64,000 nucleotides of DNA, taken from positions 45,724,240 to 45,788,239 of the forward strand of contig NC_034009.1 of NCBI RefSeq assembly GCF_000346465.2, written 5' to 3'. The notes below the pieces were generated by a model. That model was not told the DNA's origin. It saw nothing but the letters and a program-made list of their open reading frames with translations, and made no database searches. The translations under genes and the position numbers were made by a program. Below are positions 53,901-64,000 of the stretch, one piece after another (positions within the stretch are counted from its first letter, which is position 1; each line of letters begins with the position of its first letter). The DNA comes from Prunus persica. Its lineage: Eukaryota > Streptophyta > Magnoliopsida > Rosales > Rosaceae.

Positions 53901-55493
53901 TATCTCATAGGGCAGACTTTGTGTAGCCTAAAGAGAAATGAATGTCTGACAAGCCAACTACGGTGGAATTTTTTATGCTATGTATCAAGCAGTACAATGT
54001 CTGATCTACTGCGACAATGTGTTACAAAAATTTAAAACTCCTTATAATCCAAAATAAATAGACATGCACATTTCTTTTCTAACAACATTGCTAATTAAAT
54101 TTTTATGCAGTTATGCAATAATAGGAAATCCATTTCCTAAATCGAAAAATCATCTTAAAAGGATGAACATTGAAAATTTGAAAATAACAATTTCTACAGT
54201 TGTGTGACCCTTCAACCAATTCACTTGGCCTTTTAAGCCCTTTCTTTTGCGGCACTTTAATTTTTTTGAGAGAATAAACAATTACATACAAAGTTACTAA
54301 GGGGGCATTTGGTACCCGTTTCCTAAAAACAAACAAGTTTCTTTTTTGTGCTGGCCTGAAGATGAAAAACAAATTTGGTGTAGTGTTTTTTAAAATAAAA
54401 TAAAAATAAAAATATTTATTAAAAAAACAATTTCAAGATACGGTATACAAAAAGCAGATGCATTTTATATTGGTAGCCAGTTAAAGACAAAATCTCGTAT
54501 TTTAGAAGAATAGAAACAAAAATAATAATTAAAAACATAGGATTCTGAATCGGAGAGGTCATTCCTCCTCTCCATAAAGAATTTCATTGCAAATAGCATT
54601 TTCATATCTATGGGCATACAAGATTTCGGTGGGATTTTACTGCAAAGCTGCAAACAATGTGACTGCATCAGACAAGGAATGTTGTGAACTAGAGGACAAC
54701 TTCCTTAACCCTGGGAGTTCACATGACTATTGATGATGAGGATGTTGATTTCAATTTTCAGTGATCCTTAAGATTAGAGTCTAAAGGAAAAGGACAATGG
54801 ATGATCACTGCTTAAAGAAATGGGACAAAACGAAAACTTACCTGTAAGTTTGTAATGAGAAACGACTCAAAACGTAAAAAAGAGGAAAAGGGTTGCAGAA
54901 ACAAGTAATTTCAGGCACTTGTAGTTCTTTCTATTTTGGTGTTTCTATCTATCTATGTGCTCATTATACTATTCAGTTATTTTAAGAAAACAAATAAATT
55001 AATGAATGAATGAATGCACAGGGTAGTTGGCATTCAAAGATAAAGATTCGAAAAGGAGAAAAAGAAGCTTCTCAACAAGGAGAAAAAAGAACAAAGAGAC
55101 AAAGAGGCATTACTGATCGGAGATATTCGTACGGAAGGTCTGTTCTCCAAAAGATACACAGGCAAGCCACTTGTCCTTGAACTTCATTTCAGCCTACCAC
55201 AAAACACAGAAAAACACACCAAAAAAATTCCCTATTAATTTCACTCACTCCAAACACTGCAATGCTAATTCAATAAAACAAAAAACAAAGAACAAGAAAC
55301 TTACTCGAACGAGAGTGAGCAAAGCGATTCCGGCGAAATTTTCAGCATCAAGGCGTTTGCTATGAGACGGGGAATTTGAGCGACTTCGACGTCGTCGATG
55401 AAGGTGAAGTCGCTGCTTCAGCCGAGCGCGACGCGATCCTTTCGACTGTGACTCTGCAGCGCCATTCTCTTCTTTCGAGCTTCCATGCCCCAT
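38931..55493 (-). CDS. PSD3: Phosphatidylserine decarboxylase with C2 and EF-hands (PSD2/PSD3 type)
   Basis: Predicted 648 residues from 21 exons (minus strand): 55493-55305, 55193-55114, 53824-53800, 53348-53289, 52234-52166, 50087-49989, 49906-49856, 49757-49674, 49303-49212, 48624-48469, 48354-48270, 47519-47408, 46052-45952, 44908-44861, 44259-44113, 42045-41950, 41849-41775, 41652-41560, 40043-39957, 39848-39798 and 39077-38931. MGHGSS suggests N-myristoylation. A C2-like region (about 50-165) is followed by two canonical EF loops at 192-203 (DYNEDGKLSFSE) and 228-239 (DKNGDGVVSMDE). Then comes a CPVC...HLTLC zinc-knuckle-like motif and the decarboxylase domain. Self-cleavage at GGST (Ser592) gives the pyruvoyl group. 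Known relatives act at the ER (PSD3) or tonoplast (PSD2); which paralogue this is remains uncertain. Intron 13 has a GC donor. Large introns carry LINE relics. Confidence 0.94.
42780..43215 (-). mobile_element. LINE reverse-transcriptase relic in PSD intron 15
   Basis: Minus-strand frames read VRPGPDGFVGLFFQKVWHIL and LNSTIIALVPKVSTP. These are the classic plant LINE RT words (KAPGPDGFN..FF...W and TxIALIPK), in two shifted frames broken by stops. It is a short fragment with no endonuclease domain visible, and it lies in the same orientation as the PSD gene. Confidence 0.8.
43432..43457. repeat. (TA)n microsatellite
   Basis: Thirteen uninterrupted AT units in PSD intron 15, next to the LINE relic. 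Confidence 0.9.
45049..45670 (-). mobile_element. 5'-truncated LINE tail in PSD intron 13
   Basis: On the minus strand, fragments such as YAVIWGVWLEGNKRIL match the C-terminal tail typical of plant LINE polyproteins (LWxIWLERNxRIF). The sequence ends at 45049 in CTTATCAAAAA after AATGAAAGTGTG, the usual LINE 3' end. Coding capacity is lost. It has the same orientation as PSD. Confidence 0.65.
50758..52075 (-). mobile_element. LINE relic with poly-A end in PSD intron 5
   Basis: Minus strand: a zinc-knuckle near 51800-51870 (CHLCNSSFKSIHHILIACPK, the zf-RVT pattern CxxC...HxxxxC) and, further 5'-to-3' on that strand, HPIIWDIVQRPILKGG around 51040-51120 from the post-RT region. The order of these two does not follow the usual LINE order, so there may be internal rearrangement or two insertions. 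The 3' end is a poly-A tract (T run at 50758-50770). It is riddled with stops. It has the same orientation as the host gene. Confidence 0.65.
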
Positions 55494-57050
55494 TGCCTCT
55501 CTCTCTCTACCTACGGGGACTGTGATTCTCTCTCTAAACTGTTCTGCTTTTTGATTGGTAATGTTTCCCTGCAAAATTGGGGACTTGGGAGTATATTCTT
55601 CTCTGGTATCTTCTTTTATAGAAATAACCAATACTAGGCAATTATTTGAATAAAGAAAAGTCAACTTTTACGACAACTCCAAAAAGAAAAATATAATTAC
55701 CTTTTGGATGATGGACTTGTCAGATCGCACTATTAGTGTACCATACAAAAAACTTATTTTATGCGGTGACCCATGGTTGAAAGCTTTTCTTGTAACAACT
55801 AGGATGGACATTGACGGGTTTGGTTGAATTTATGCCAAAATTAGACCGAATCAAATAGAGTAATTGATGTGGTTCGGTTTTGATTTGGGTTTAGGGTCGT
55901 GCTGTGTCCTAAACCCTTTCGATTCAGTCCAACTTCAATATTACTTGTATAAATAAAATAATTGAGGAAATAACTTAAATTTAATGGGCTAAATTTTAGC
56001 CCTAAACGCTAAAATAATCTGATAAAATTATATATTTTAAGAGTATAGTATAACAGCACGGCTATACTCTTTAAATATATTAATATTTTAAAAGTATCAC
56101 CAGACAGCTATAGTCAAATATTTTAAAAATATAGCCGTCCGGCCATACTGTTCAAATATATATATATATATATATTTCTTTCTTCATGTATTTGAGTGCG
56201 ATTGAGTAGTAGTTGTGAGTTGAGTCTCTTTCCCTCTCCCATATATATTTCTCTTAGTGTAACCCTAGAACAAACTAGGGAGGAGAGTTATGTTTATTTA
56301 GGGGGTTAAGAAGAGTAAATACGGGCAAGACTTTTTTAGGACATGGAAAATTAGATTCAAAAGGCATTCAAGCAATTTATGCTTTGAAATTTAACATTCT
56401 TAGATCCACAAAATGTTAGTGAATCTCTATTTTTTGTTGTTGTATTTATAAGTTTAACCCATACTATTTCTTATAAATAAAATCAATTTTTTATTCTTAC
56501 CGAATGGGCTAATAGTTAAAAGTCATTAGAATGGGAGGTATCAGAATTTTTTTTTTTTAAATTATCATTCCCCAATGTCGCTCGTATAAATAAAATAATT
56601 GAAGAAATAACTCTAACTCAAGCTAAAATAATCTGACAAAATTGTATAATAAAAGGGTATAGTCACGTAGCTATACTCTTTAAATATATTAATATTTTAA
56701 TAGTATAATCACGCAACTATACTCTTTAAATATATTTGAATATTATGCTTTTAAAATATATGTTGCAACTTACTCCCTCATTTATTTGGGTACTGCCAGG
56801 GGTTTCAAGTTGTAATGTTTTTTCAGCATAAAATAATAAATAGACCTCCAATAAAACTACCAATGCAAGCTCCATCGATCAAAACCAACAAAGAGGATAT
56901 TTTCATTTTTATTGATCATAACTTATGTGTCCCCATGTTCTGAAAACTGCGTCATACATCCATCCCTAGTTCAGGGAAACAAAATAAACTGTTCTGAAAC
57001 ATTTAATCCATTCAAAAACGTAAAGACATGCTATGTCAGTTTAGGACAAA
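55494..57050. other. Intergenic, PSD promoter side, with a direct repeat
   Basis: It holds the PSD promoter/leader near 55494-55700, then AT-rich sequence. Two similar segments, 55944-56098 and 56581-56708, lie in the same orientation. They share gtataaataaaataattga, ctaaaataatctga and tatactctttaaatatatt. A TA run is at 56156-56174. No gene is supported. Confidence 0.55.
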
Positions 57051-60000
57051 TCACTTCAGTTTTGGGAAAAGCTTTGGTGCAACCTGCATTGCAGAATGGT
57101 GGTTTTAGTTTAGGATTTTAGCATAGCATACAAGACGTTATAAATAAATGGGTCTCAAGACAATCGAAAAGTACTACTTACGCATTTGTCAACACAAGAC
57201 CAGTAGTCGAAATATTGCCCAGTACAATGCTTGTGCCCGCTTTCATCACCTTGGATTCTCTTAACACATGCCTGTAACAAAGTATGAAGCCATTACACAC
57301 CATTTGCAAACTAATTCAAATGCTGCGTAACACAAACTTTGATTCAGTGTAGGTCACTATTTTGGGAAAGATTTTACAATTTAAGCCAAAGAATGCTACT
57401 TGTTCAACTCAGGCAAGTCAGAGAGTACACGTAAGTATTAGAGTCGAGAGTTCAGTTAATATTCTATCTTCATGATCTCTTATTCATCAATTCCCTATTA
57501 GGGTGAAATACATCTGACTTTCATTTCCGTTTCCTCATTTTCTCAATTTCAAAAGTCAGCCCCATCTTCTGGGAGACCCATGCACTTAAAGAATAGTTCA
57601 CCATTTCTGTTTCTTTTTTCATTTTTCATTTTATACAGAACAGTTTTATCTTTAAACTGCCGATGTTATGAAGTTCAAATTTTCAAAATGTTGCAAATTA
57701 CCTGATACTCGAGTAGTGGTTTGACACACTTTGGCTTGCAAGACTCTTCAAGGTACTTCTTTTGATCAACAGGTTCCTCGTCCGCCCTAAACATATATTA
57801 ACAACCTATGAAAAAAGAAAAACAAACGTGCATACACTCACATACAAAAGACAAACAGCCCAACATCGACGATATCATAGGTTTTACACACAGGCGTTGG
57901 AGAATACATTATTGTAATATCGCTAGAGCAAGAAACTGAACTACCAGTGCCAACTATTAATGGAAGGATCCAGTACTGTGAACATTCAGAACTGACCATT
58001 TTGTTATGGAGAGAACAGAGTTTCCAGTTAATTCTACCTGATCATGAATTGTTGTGATTTACCTAGTTACTAAGAGAGAAATTAATCTTAGAATATGTAT
58101 TACCCATTACTGTATTACCCACATTCTAACCTTTTGAATATGTATTCCATGATTGTTGTGAAACATTGATTCCTCAATATCAAATTCCATTTTGTTTCAA
58201 TTGTACAAATAAAAAAGTAGGCTGTTTCTATTCTTATCATCCCTTAAAAGTTCTCCTATGTGTTATTCTCTTTAGTAATGTCCAATGGTAAAAACAGTTC
58301 CTGTTTCTTATTTTCAACATCACAATTTATGTTCCAAAAACATGATCCTTATGAACATCTTTCCCATTATTGATCTATCATCATCGAAATCTGTTGGGCA
58401 TAGACAAAATCAAGCATTTTCTGCACCTGAACACTGTACAAATCTATCATCATTTAAGTGTCGTGGTCCAATTTTGCAATCAGGGTATTGATGTATATAA
58501 GGTTTAGGGACACTGATATTCAGATGTAAGATTAAGTGTGATTTTCCAAAGTTCACCAAGTTTACATTGAAATTTTAAGATATTTAGTTGGGCAAAATTC
58601 AGATATTCTGTGGTTTACTTTGTAAGTGTGATTTTGCCTTTCAAAATTCACATGTACAATATTAAAGCTTTTTTAATAAGTGTGACTTTTATTTCCTTGT
58701 TGATAAGTAACATTAAACACCCCTTCATTAATAAAAAAGAACAATACAACACAGGGACAAGTTGTCAGTTCTAATATTTTCATTTTGAAAATGGTTGTGG
58801 TGGATTCACCAATCTATCTGCAAGAGGATCACATGAAACTACTCAACTATGACGTGAAGCAAAAGAAGCTAAGTTCAATATTACTTACCACATACAACTG
58901 ATAATTATATACATATATATGGTACAAGTGCTAGTCAACAAATACTGAACATGATCCTTTAATTGGTTAAAGTCAGTGAGCTAACAACTTCATGTGATTA
59001 TGGAAAAATATCATCATATATTACATTAAGATCTAATTAATGAAATTTCCAACCCACAAAGTTTAATCTGAGAAGCAACTATAACAATGAAATCATGACA
59101 CACACAAAAAAAAAAAAAGAAAAAAAAAAAAGGGAAGACATTCTTGCTTTATTTCCAGGACCACACGAGAAAGTAAGCACGCCAACCCAATTTTTAGTTA
59201 AGAATGTAACTAAAAAGATGAAACCATTTAAAGAGCCCTCTGCTTTTATAAGGGGGGAAATATATATAGGTAGAAAAACATGAAATGTCAAGTATTATCA
59301 TGTTGCTAATCCTTAATGTCAAGTAGTACTTTTTGTTTCACTAATCAGCACCCACCAACAAAACAAAATAGTACTTGAAAAATATTTTTTCTGACCAAGA
59401 GTTCAATACAAGACCTACTTCAAAGCTAACTTGATTCATAACTTTTTTGACTAACAAACCAAAAGCTCAGTGGGATATATAGAGTGGTAATCTATATGTC
59501 CATCCTACAAACTTACCTTATAGTACAAAAGATTCACCTCTCTATTGTATCAAGATGATAAATCTTGGTCTGTTTCTAAAAGAATGCTTATCATACTACC
59601 TTTTGCCTATCTAAAATTTTTTTTTTTCTTTTTCACAAAGGGATATTTTAAACTACAGTAGTGTACGGGGAGGGGGATCGATGCCTTAGCCAACCGACCT
59701 GACCCACATCTGCAGCCTATCTAACATTTCTTTTTAACTCCATTGAGTTTTTTTTTCTTCTTTTATTATATTGTATACTAGTCCAATCACCTAGCACTAT
59801 GAATAAGCAAATATGGCTTGTGGTTGTGGAGGCGCTATCTCCTAATAAGGTGAAATCAATCATTTGGTGCATTTAGTAAAAGAAGAACAAAGTGAACATT
59901 TTAAGAATGGTTGCACATCTTGGAATACTATTACAAAAGGTTGACCTCTCACCACATAAGTTAGAAGATTGGCAAATGCATTCTTCAGGCAAAGATGAAA

Positions 60001-60145
60001 ATGGTCATGGAAAAAAAAAAAAGAGATGCGTTCACGAAATGTAAAGAAAACATAAGTTACTCTAGTACACATAAATGTTAACATCATCGACAGACGAATT
60101 TCAAGCCATAAATAACCCCAATTTAAATAAAATATACACTTACAT
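57051..60145 (-). CDS. QCR6: Cytochrome bc1 complex hinge subunit QCR6
   Basis: Predicted 69 residues, the full family length. Coding exons (minus strand): 57786-57702, 57271-57182 and 57083-57051, plus a first exon supplying only AT at 60145-60144. The protein reads (M)ADEEPVDQKKYLEE, SCKPKCVKPLLEYQ, ACVKRIQGDESGHKHC, TGQYFDYWSCVDKC and VAPKLFPKLK. Its twin CX9C-type cysteines are those that form two disulphides in the mitochondrial intermembrane space, where the acidic protein assists the cytochrome c1-cytochrome c interaction. The first clear exon starts G|GCGGAC with no upstream ATG in it. An exon ending CTAT|GTAAGTG would supply AT and restore ATG. A further UTR exon is likely at about 60728-60790 (GAGAG|GTAAAC). 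The last three exons are secure; the split start codon is inferred. Confidence 0.85.
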
Positions 60146-60839
60146 AGCAAATAAACAAAGAGGAAGTTGAGAAGTCACAAAACTGGGCACAGAGGAACCT
60201 TCAAGTCACCTGACTGCATCACGTAACCAAAAAGACAAGTTTCTCAAACTACCCAGATCGAAAAATTGCATAATATGATTATTTAAATTACTAAACAGAA
60301 TACCAGAAAATCTATCACCAGGCAGGTAAAACTGAATGCAAAAAGAAAAATGGTAACAGGCACGACTCATAATTACAAGCATTAGATCTGCCAAGAAACA
60401 AATTAGCTCAACCCAGTTAACCATCTACCTTTTTTCATTCACACGCAAATTTAAAGAGAAAGATGTTGAATAATCTGTAACAAAAACCATAATAATCAAC
60501 AACCCATAATTTTTTGTTGGCCCAAAATAATTTCAGATAGGCTCATTCCGCATGAACAAATACAGGTCCTGCTCTTTTCTAAAAATAAATCAATCAAAAT
60601 AGCGGAAAATGAAGAAGGATTAAAAAGTAAAACAGATCTGATAAATAATAAAAAATCGAAAACATGGTAAATATGTTGGTTCGAAAAATTTATTTAGATG
60701 CGTAGAGAAGAACACGGGGTTTACCTCTCAGTCTAGAAGAAGTCTGCGGGAGTTCGAATGAAGAGCCAGAGCTAAACTCTTTTGTCCATTGCTTCAGCGT
60801 AACGCTGCGTTTTTATGTGTCTGAGGAGGTTTTATTGCC

Positions 60840-60911
60840 TGGGCCTGGCCACCATAAACCAAGTCAGTTTTCAAGGCTTTGGCAAGGATGGGCTGACCTT
60901 TAGCCGGCCCA
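60840..60911. promoter_or_regulatory. Cluster of Site II (TGGGCC/T) elements upstream of QCR6
   Basis: TGGGCC at 60840-60845, TGGGCT at 60889-60894 and, on the other strand, TGGGCC at 60911-60906, all just above the presumed QCR6 transcription start (about 60790). Site II motifs bound by TCP factors are known to be enriched in promoters of nuclear genes for mitochondrial respiratory proteins, which fits the downstream gene. Confidence 0.6.
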
Positions 60912-60965
60912 GGCTGCTATCAATGGCAAGTCCAATAACACAACCTAGATATGAGAGTTATTTTA

Positions 60966-61160
60966 GAGGGCCTTATATATAGCTCTTATGTGAGATTCTA
61001 TCTCTTAATTGTTGGATCAAATTGATTAGCCGTTGAATTAAGGTCAGGCCCTATATCTTAACCATTAGATCAGACTAACTAATTTAATTCAACGGCTAAC
61101 TAATTTGATCAAACGGTTAAGAGATAAGGTCTCACCTAAGGGTCATATATAAGGCCATCA
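60966..61160. mobile_element. Foldback MITE
   Basis: About 195 bases with two long inverted arms. The left arm, about 60968-61042, includes ggccttatatata, tctcttaattgttggatcaa and gccgttgaatta. The right arm, about 61081-61157, contains their reverse complements (taattcaacggc, ttgatcaaacggttaagaga, tatataaggcc). The short loop has another related word (cttaaccattagatca). There is no coding capacity. The target duplication is not clear. Confidence 0.75.
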
Positions 61161-61600
61161 CTGTAGAATTCTTGCTATATATGAATAGGTTGAGTTTGAA
61201 CGTGATTACTACTCAGGAATCAGAGTATTCAGGAATCGGGTTAACCAGAAATCAGAGTCAAGTATTTCAATTAAGTTATTTACTAACTATCAGGAATTAT
61301 AATGAAACAAAACGGATTGTCATTAAAACCGTTTACTATTGTTAAGAATCGGAATCAAAATCAGTTTGATTACCAAAATTCCCTTGCAAACAAATTCAAC
61401 TTGTTCAATTACTTACACAATTTTTCAAATGATAATTTTTTTTTGTTTTAAACCCAAAAAAAAAAAACATAGAACAAATGACAAAAGTTCTCTAATCCTT
61501 TTTTATTGTTGTTGAAGTTTTCTAATATAACAATAAACTTTTTTTTACAAAAATAATCCAATTTATAAGTTTAATTATTACTTCCTAGTATATCTAAATA
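61161..61600. other. Intergenic, nothing recognised
   Basis: Low-complexity AT-rich sequence between the MITE and the Helitron. It has short imperfect tandem words (caggaatcgggttaacc and similar near 61215-61260) and poly-A/T runs. Confidence 0.4.
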
Positions 61601-61881
61601 TCTATATATATAAAGCAAAAGGCAGAGAATGGTGAAACATTCGTAATACCATAAAATGCCCTTGGTTAATCCAAACATTAAGAATTAAAATTATTAATTA
61701 AATGAGGATAATATGGTAAATTTACACCTTTTCATATTAAAAAAATTAAAATTAAAAGAAAAATTAGATAATGAATCCTATTTTTATGGAACACAACTAC
61801 CCATTATCTTTTTTTAAATCTAAAATAAATTTTAATTTAAAAAGCCTCTCGCAGGCGCGGAAGCGCGTGCAGAGAGGCTAG
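61601..61881 (+). mobile_element. Non-autonomous Helitron, both ends intact
   Basis: 281 bases beginning TCTATATATATAAAGC after an A and ending GGCTAG before a T: the A|TC...CTRR|T arrangement of Helitrons, with no target duplication. A GC-rich hairpin, gcctctcgcaggcgcg against cgcgtgcagagaggc, sits immediately before the terminal CTAG. It shares its body with the copies in the peroxidase intron at 32621-33021. Confidence 0.82.
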
Positions 61882-62548
61882 TATAGAATTAAGTGAAATA
61901 TATTTATGTTCAAAGAAAATGGCATCAACTTTTATTTTATTTTATTTTTTTGGTTTTTTGGTGTTTTCACAAAATATATGAGGGCAATTTGGGTAGGAAA
62001 TTGTCCATTCCGATTCATCTTGCCTAATATCACCTCCCCATCCGGAATGCCATTACCCCTATATCAGGAATCAATGTCATAATTACATGTGAGTCTCGCA
62101 TCGCATCACTTTTCATTCCCAACATGCAAGTAAACAAAGGAATGATCATGAATGGTCTCATTCCTCTCATTCCCTTTCAAGGTAAGTAAACATACCAGTA
62201 GATTTGATTAAGGTAACTAGTTCAAGTGTACAACATATGGACAGCTCTTATAGATAGCTCAACTTGACATGAGTATATATCTGCTTTTCCAGTTTCCATT
62301 TTAATGAGTCCAACTTGTCATCCAGAAAATAAGGAATAAATTCCTATTCCTACTGCCTCTCCAATTCCATAATCCACTTGGAATTAGTTCTTATATCTTC
62401 ATTCCATTTTCACTTTGCATCTCTCTGAAATCTGAATAATCATTCATTCATTTATTTATTTATTTATTTATTTCATTCAAATCAATTATAATCATATAAT
62501 ATCAGCAGATAGACGGATAGACAGATAGAGAGACAGCCGATCTGAGCA
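61882..62548. other. 5' flank of the FBPase remnant, with simple repeats
   Basis: It contains a TTTA tract (about 62447-62473) and a GATA/GACA-rich stretch (62506-62535) directly before the ATG at 62549. It probably derives from the promoter and leader of the former FBPase gene. Confidence 0.45.
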
Positions 62549-63828
62549 ATGGATAATGCTGCTGATGCTCAAAGAACTGATTTGATGACCATAACTCGTT
62601 ATGCTCTTAACGAGCAGTCCAAGCATCCGGAGGCATGCGGCGATTTCACCATCTTGCTCAACCACATTGTTCTCGGTTGCAAATTTGTCTGCTCCGCTGT
62701 TAGCAAGGTTTTAATTAACATATTGTTGTAAGGGTTATTTGTTCATTATTCATTTAAAAACATTTACATATATTTTTGTTTGTTTTTCCATTTGCAGGCA
62801 GGTCTTGCAAAAGTAATTGGACTTGCTGGAGAGACCAATGTTCAGGTGAGTAATTTGTTCCCTTTTTTTTTTTGCTATCAAAGTTTGGAAGGAGAAAGGG
62901 GAGGTTCTATTGGGGCTTCGAACTTAAGACCACTTATCTGCAAACAAATGATTTTACCATTGAGTTATAGACCCGTTGACAGTTATTTGTTCCTTTAAAA
63001 TGAATCAGGCAATTGATCATTACTAATTCATTAGCTATGATCTGTTGTTGCCCCTTTAAATTTTTTTTATATTTATACAAGCGATATTGGGGGAGGAGGA
63101 ATCAAACCTAGGGACTTGAGTACATAGATAAATATTCTTAACCGCTTGAGCTTCAAGCATATGATGTTGTCTTTTTATTGTGGGCTTCATAGCTGATGTA
63201 TTCAAATGTTCTTAGGTTTCGTTTGGATGGGGGATTTGAAATGAAAGAATATGTATTTTACCACAAAGCTAAATTTGCTACAAAAACAAGAACTGCATTA
63301 GATTGAATATATTTGAAATTACTATATGTACTGATGTAGTACATTTGCAATGAATTTGAAATGATTATACCGAAATAATCATTTAAAATCCATTTAAAAT
63401 CTTAGCATATAATATATACTTGAATTCTAATAGTCTAAACAAATAATTTTACCTTATAATATCATTGAAATCCCTAGTCCCTCCATCCATATGGAGCCTT
63501 AGTCTTTTTTTATTATTATTACAACTGCTTTGGCAATTAACTAGAATTTAATTCCTACAAAACAGAGTTCTTTATGAAGTTTTCCCAATGTCATTCTTGG
63601 TTGAGCAAGCAGGAGGTCAAGCTTTTACTGGCAAGCAACGGGTATTGACCATAGTTTTTGTTTGTTTTTGTTTTTGTTTTACACCTTACATTACCAGATT
63701 ATTTAATGTATATGTTCTTACCACAGGCTTTGGACTTGGTTCCAAAGAAGATACATGAGAGGTCCCCAGTTTTCCTTGGAAGCTATGCGGATACTGAGGA
63801 AATTAAACAACTTTATGGGGCTACGTAA
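62549..63828 (+). pseudogene. Cytosolic fructose-1,6-bisphosphatase remnant lacking all central exons
   Basis: Four recognisable exons keep intact splice sites. 62549-62707 begins MDNAADAQRTDLMTITRYAL. 62798-62845 encodes AGLAKVIGLAGETNVQ. 63566-63641 encodes VLYEVFPMSFLVEQAGGQAF and TGKQR. 63727-63828 begins ALDLVPKKIHERSPVFLGSY and ends in TAA. These match the first two and last two exons of plant cytosolic FBPase, a gluconeogenic and sucrose-pathway enzyme of about 340 residues. The middle, with the metal-binding and catalytic residues (for example the DPLDGSSN region), is absent, replaced by a 720-base intervening stretch. Exon 2 ends in phase 0 but the next exon needs phase 2. Splicing them reads AGT TCT TTA TGA and stops at once. 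It therefore looks like a deletion pseudogene, not a short enzyme. Confidence 0.85.
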
Positions 63829-64000
63829 GGAAATAACGCACATTGTATTCATAATAAAAATAAACGCATAAAATTTTATATATGTTTTTGTAATATATAT
63901 AAATTTTAGACTACATGTTCTGGTGGGATTTCAATTTTGATCAACTTGTTTGCAATTTGACCAATTTGGTCATTGTGGTTCTATTTGTTACGTGTGTTGG

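Noticed and set aside
62549..63828. A short functional FBPase
   Set aside because: Catalytic and metal-binding centre missing and the exon junction goes straight into a stop.
1..64000. tRNA, rRNA or CRISPR features
   Set aside because: I saw no tRNA cloverleaf words with a proper T-arm, no rRNA and no spaced direct repeats; this is a plant nuclear region.

Overview
This is plant nuclear DNA from a eudicot. It is AT-rich, with short exons separated by canonical GT-AG introns, many GA/CT microsatellites, and relics of Copia, LINE, MITE and Helitron elements. The proteins are close to Arabidopsis families. The TIR-NBS-LRR gene, with its repeated post-LRR domains, looks like a Rosaceae (Prunus-type) gene; that placement is inference from remembered families, not a search. 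I read all exon boundaries by eye from splice signals, reading phase and family conservation. All assembled reading frames stay open except those I call pseudogenes or relics.

Layout: (1) 0.37-1.70 kb, + strand, a three-exon XND1-type NAC transcription factor. (2) 3.68-9.03 kb, - strand, a six-exon TIR-NBS-LRR receptor whose C-terminus carries two successive LRR + post-LRR (C-JID-like) modules. It is bordered by duplicated blocks and a dead Copia fragment (9.07-11.75 kb). (3) 13.46-15.73 kb, + strand, an ANTH-domain (AP180/CALM) clathrin adaptor. (4) 16.96-29.82 kb, - strand, a P5A-type ATPase (PDR2/MIA) with 21 coding exons. (5) 31.58-33.84 kb, + strand, a class III peroxidase of the PRX43 type, with Helitron-like sequence in intron 3. 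(6) 35.68-37.83 kb, - strand, a serine decarboxylase (SDC1). (7) 38.93-55.49 kb, - strand, a C2/EF-hand phosphatidylserine decarboxylase (PSD2/PSD3 type) with 21 coding exons. Its introns are swollen by LINE relics and it has one GC-AG intron. (8) 57.05-60.15 kb, - strand, the bc1-complex hinge subunit QCR6, apparently with an ATG split by an intron. (9) 61.60-61.88 kb, a well-preserved non-autonomous Helitron. (10) 62.55-63.83 kb, + strand, a cytosolic fructose-1,6-bisphosphatase pseudogene that keeps only the first two and last two exons.

These are mostly unrelated housekeeping and defence genes, not an operon-like system. One functional link stands out: SDC1 makes ethanolamine from serine, and PSD makes phosphatidylethanolamine. 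They are two neighbouring routes into phosphatidylethanolamine, in tandem on the same strand about 1.1 kb apart. The most interesting item is the TNL with its duplicated LRR/C-JID module. Next come the split-ATG QCR6 gene, the deletion-derived FBPase remnant, the inverted Helitron pair in the peroxidase intron, and the repeated placement of CT microsatellites directly after splice donors.
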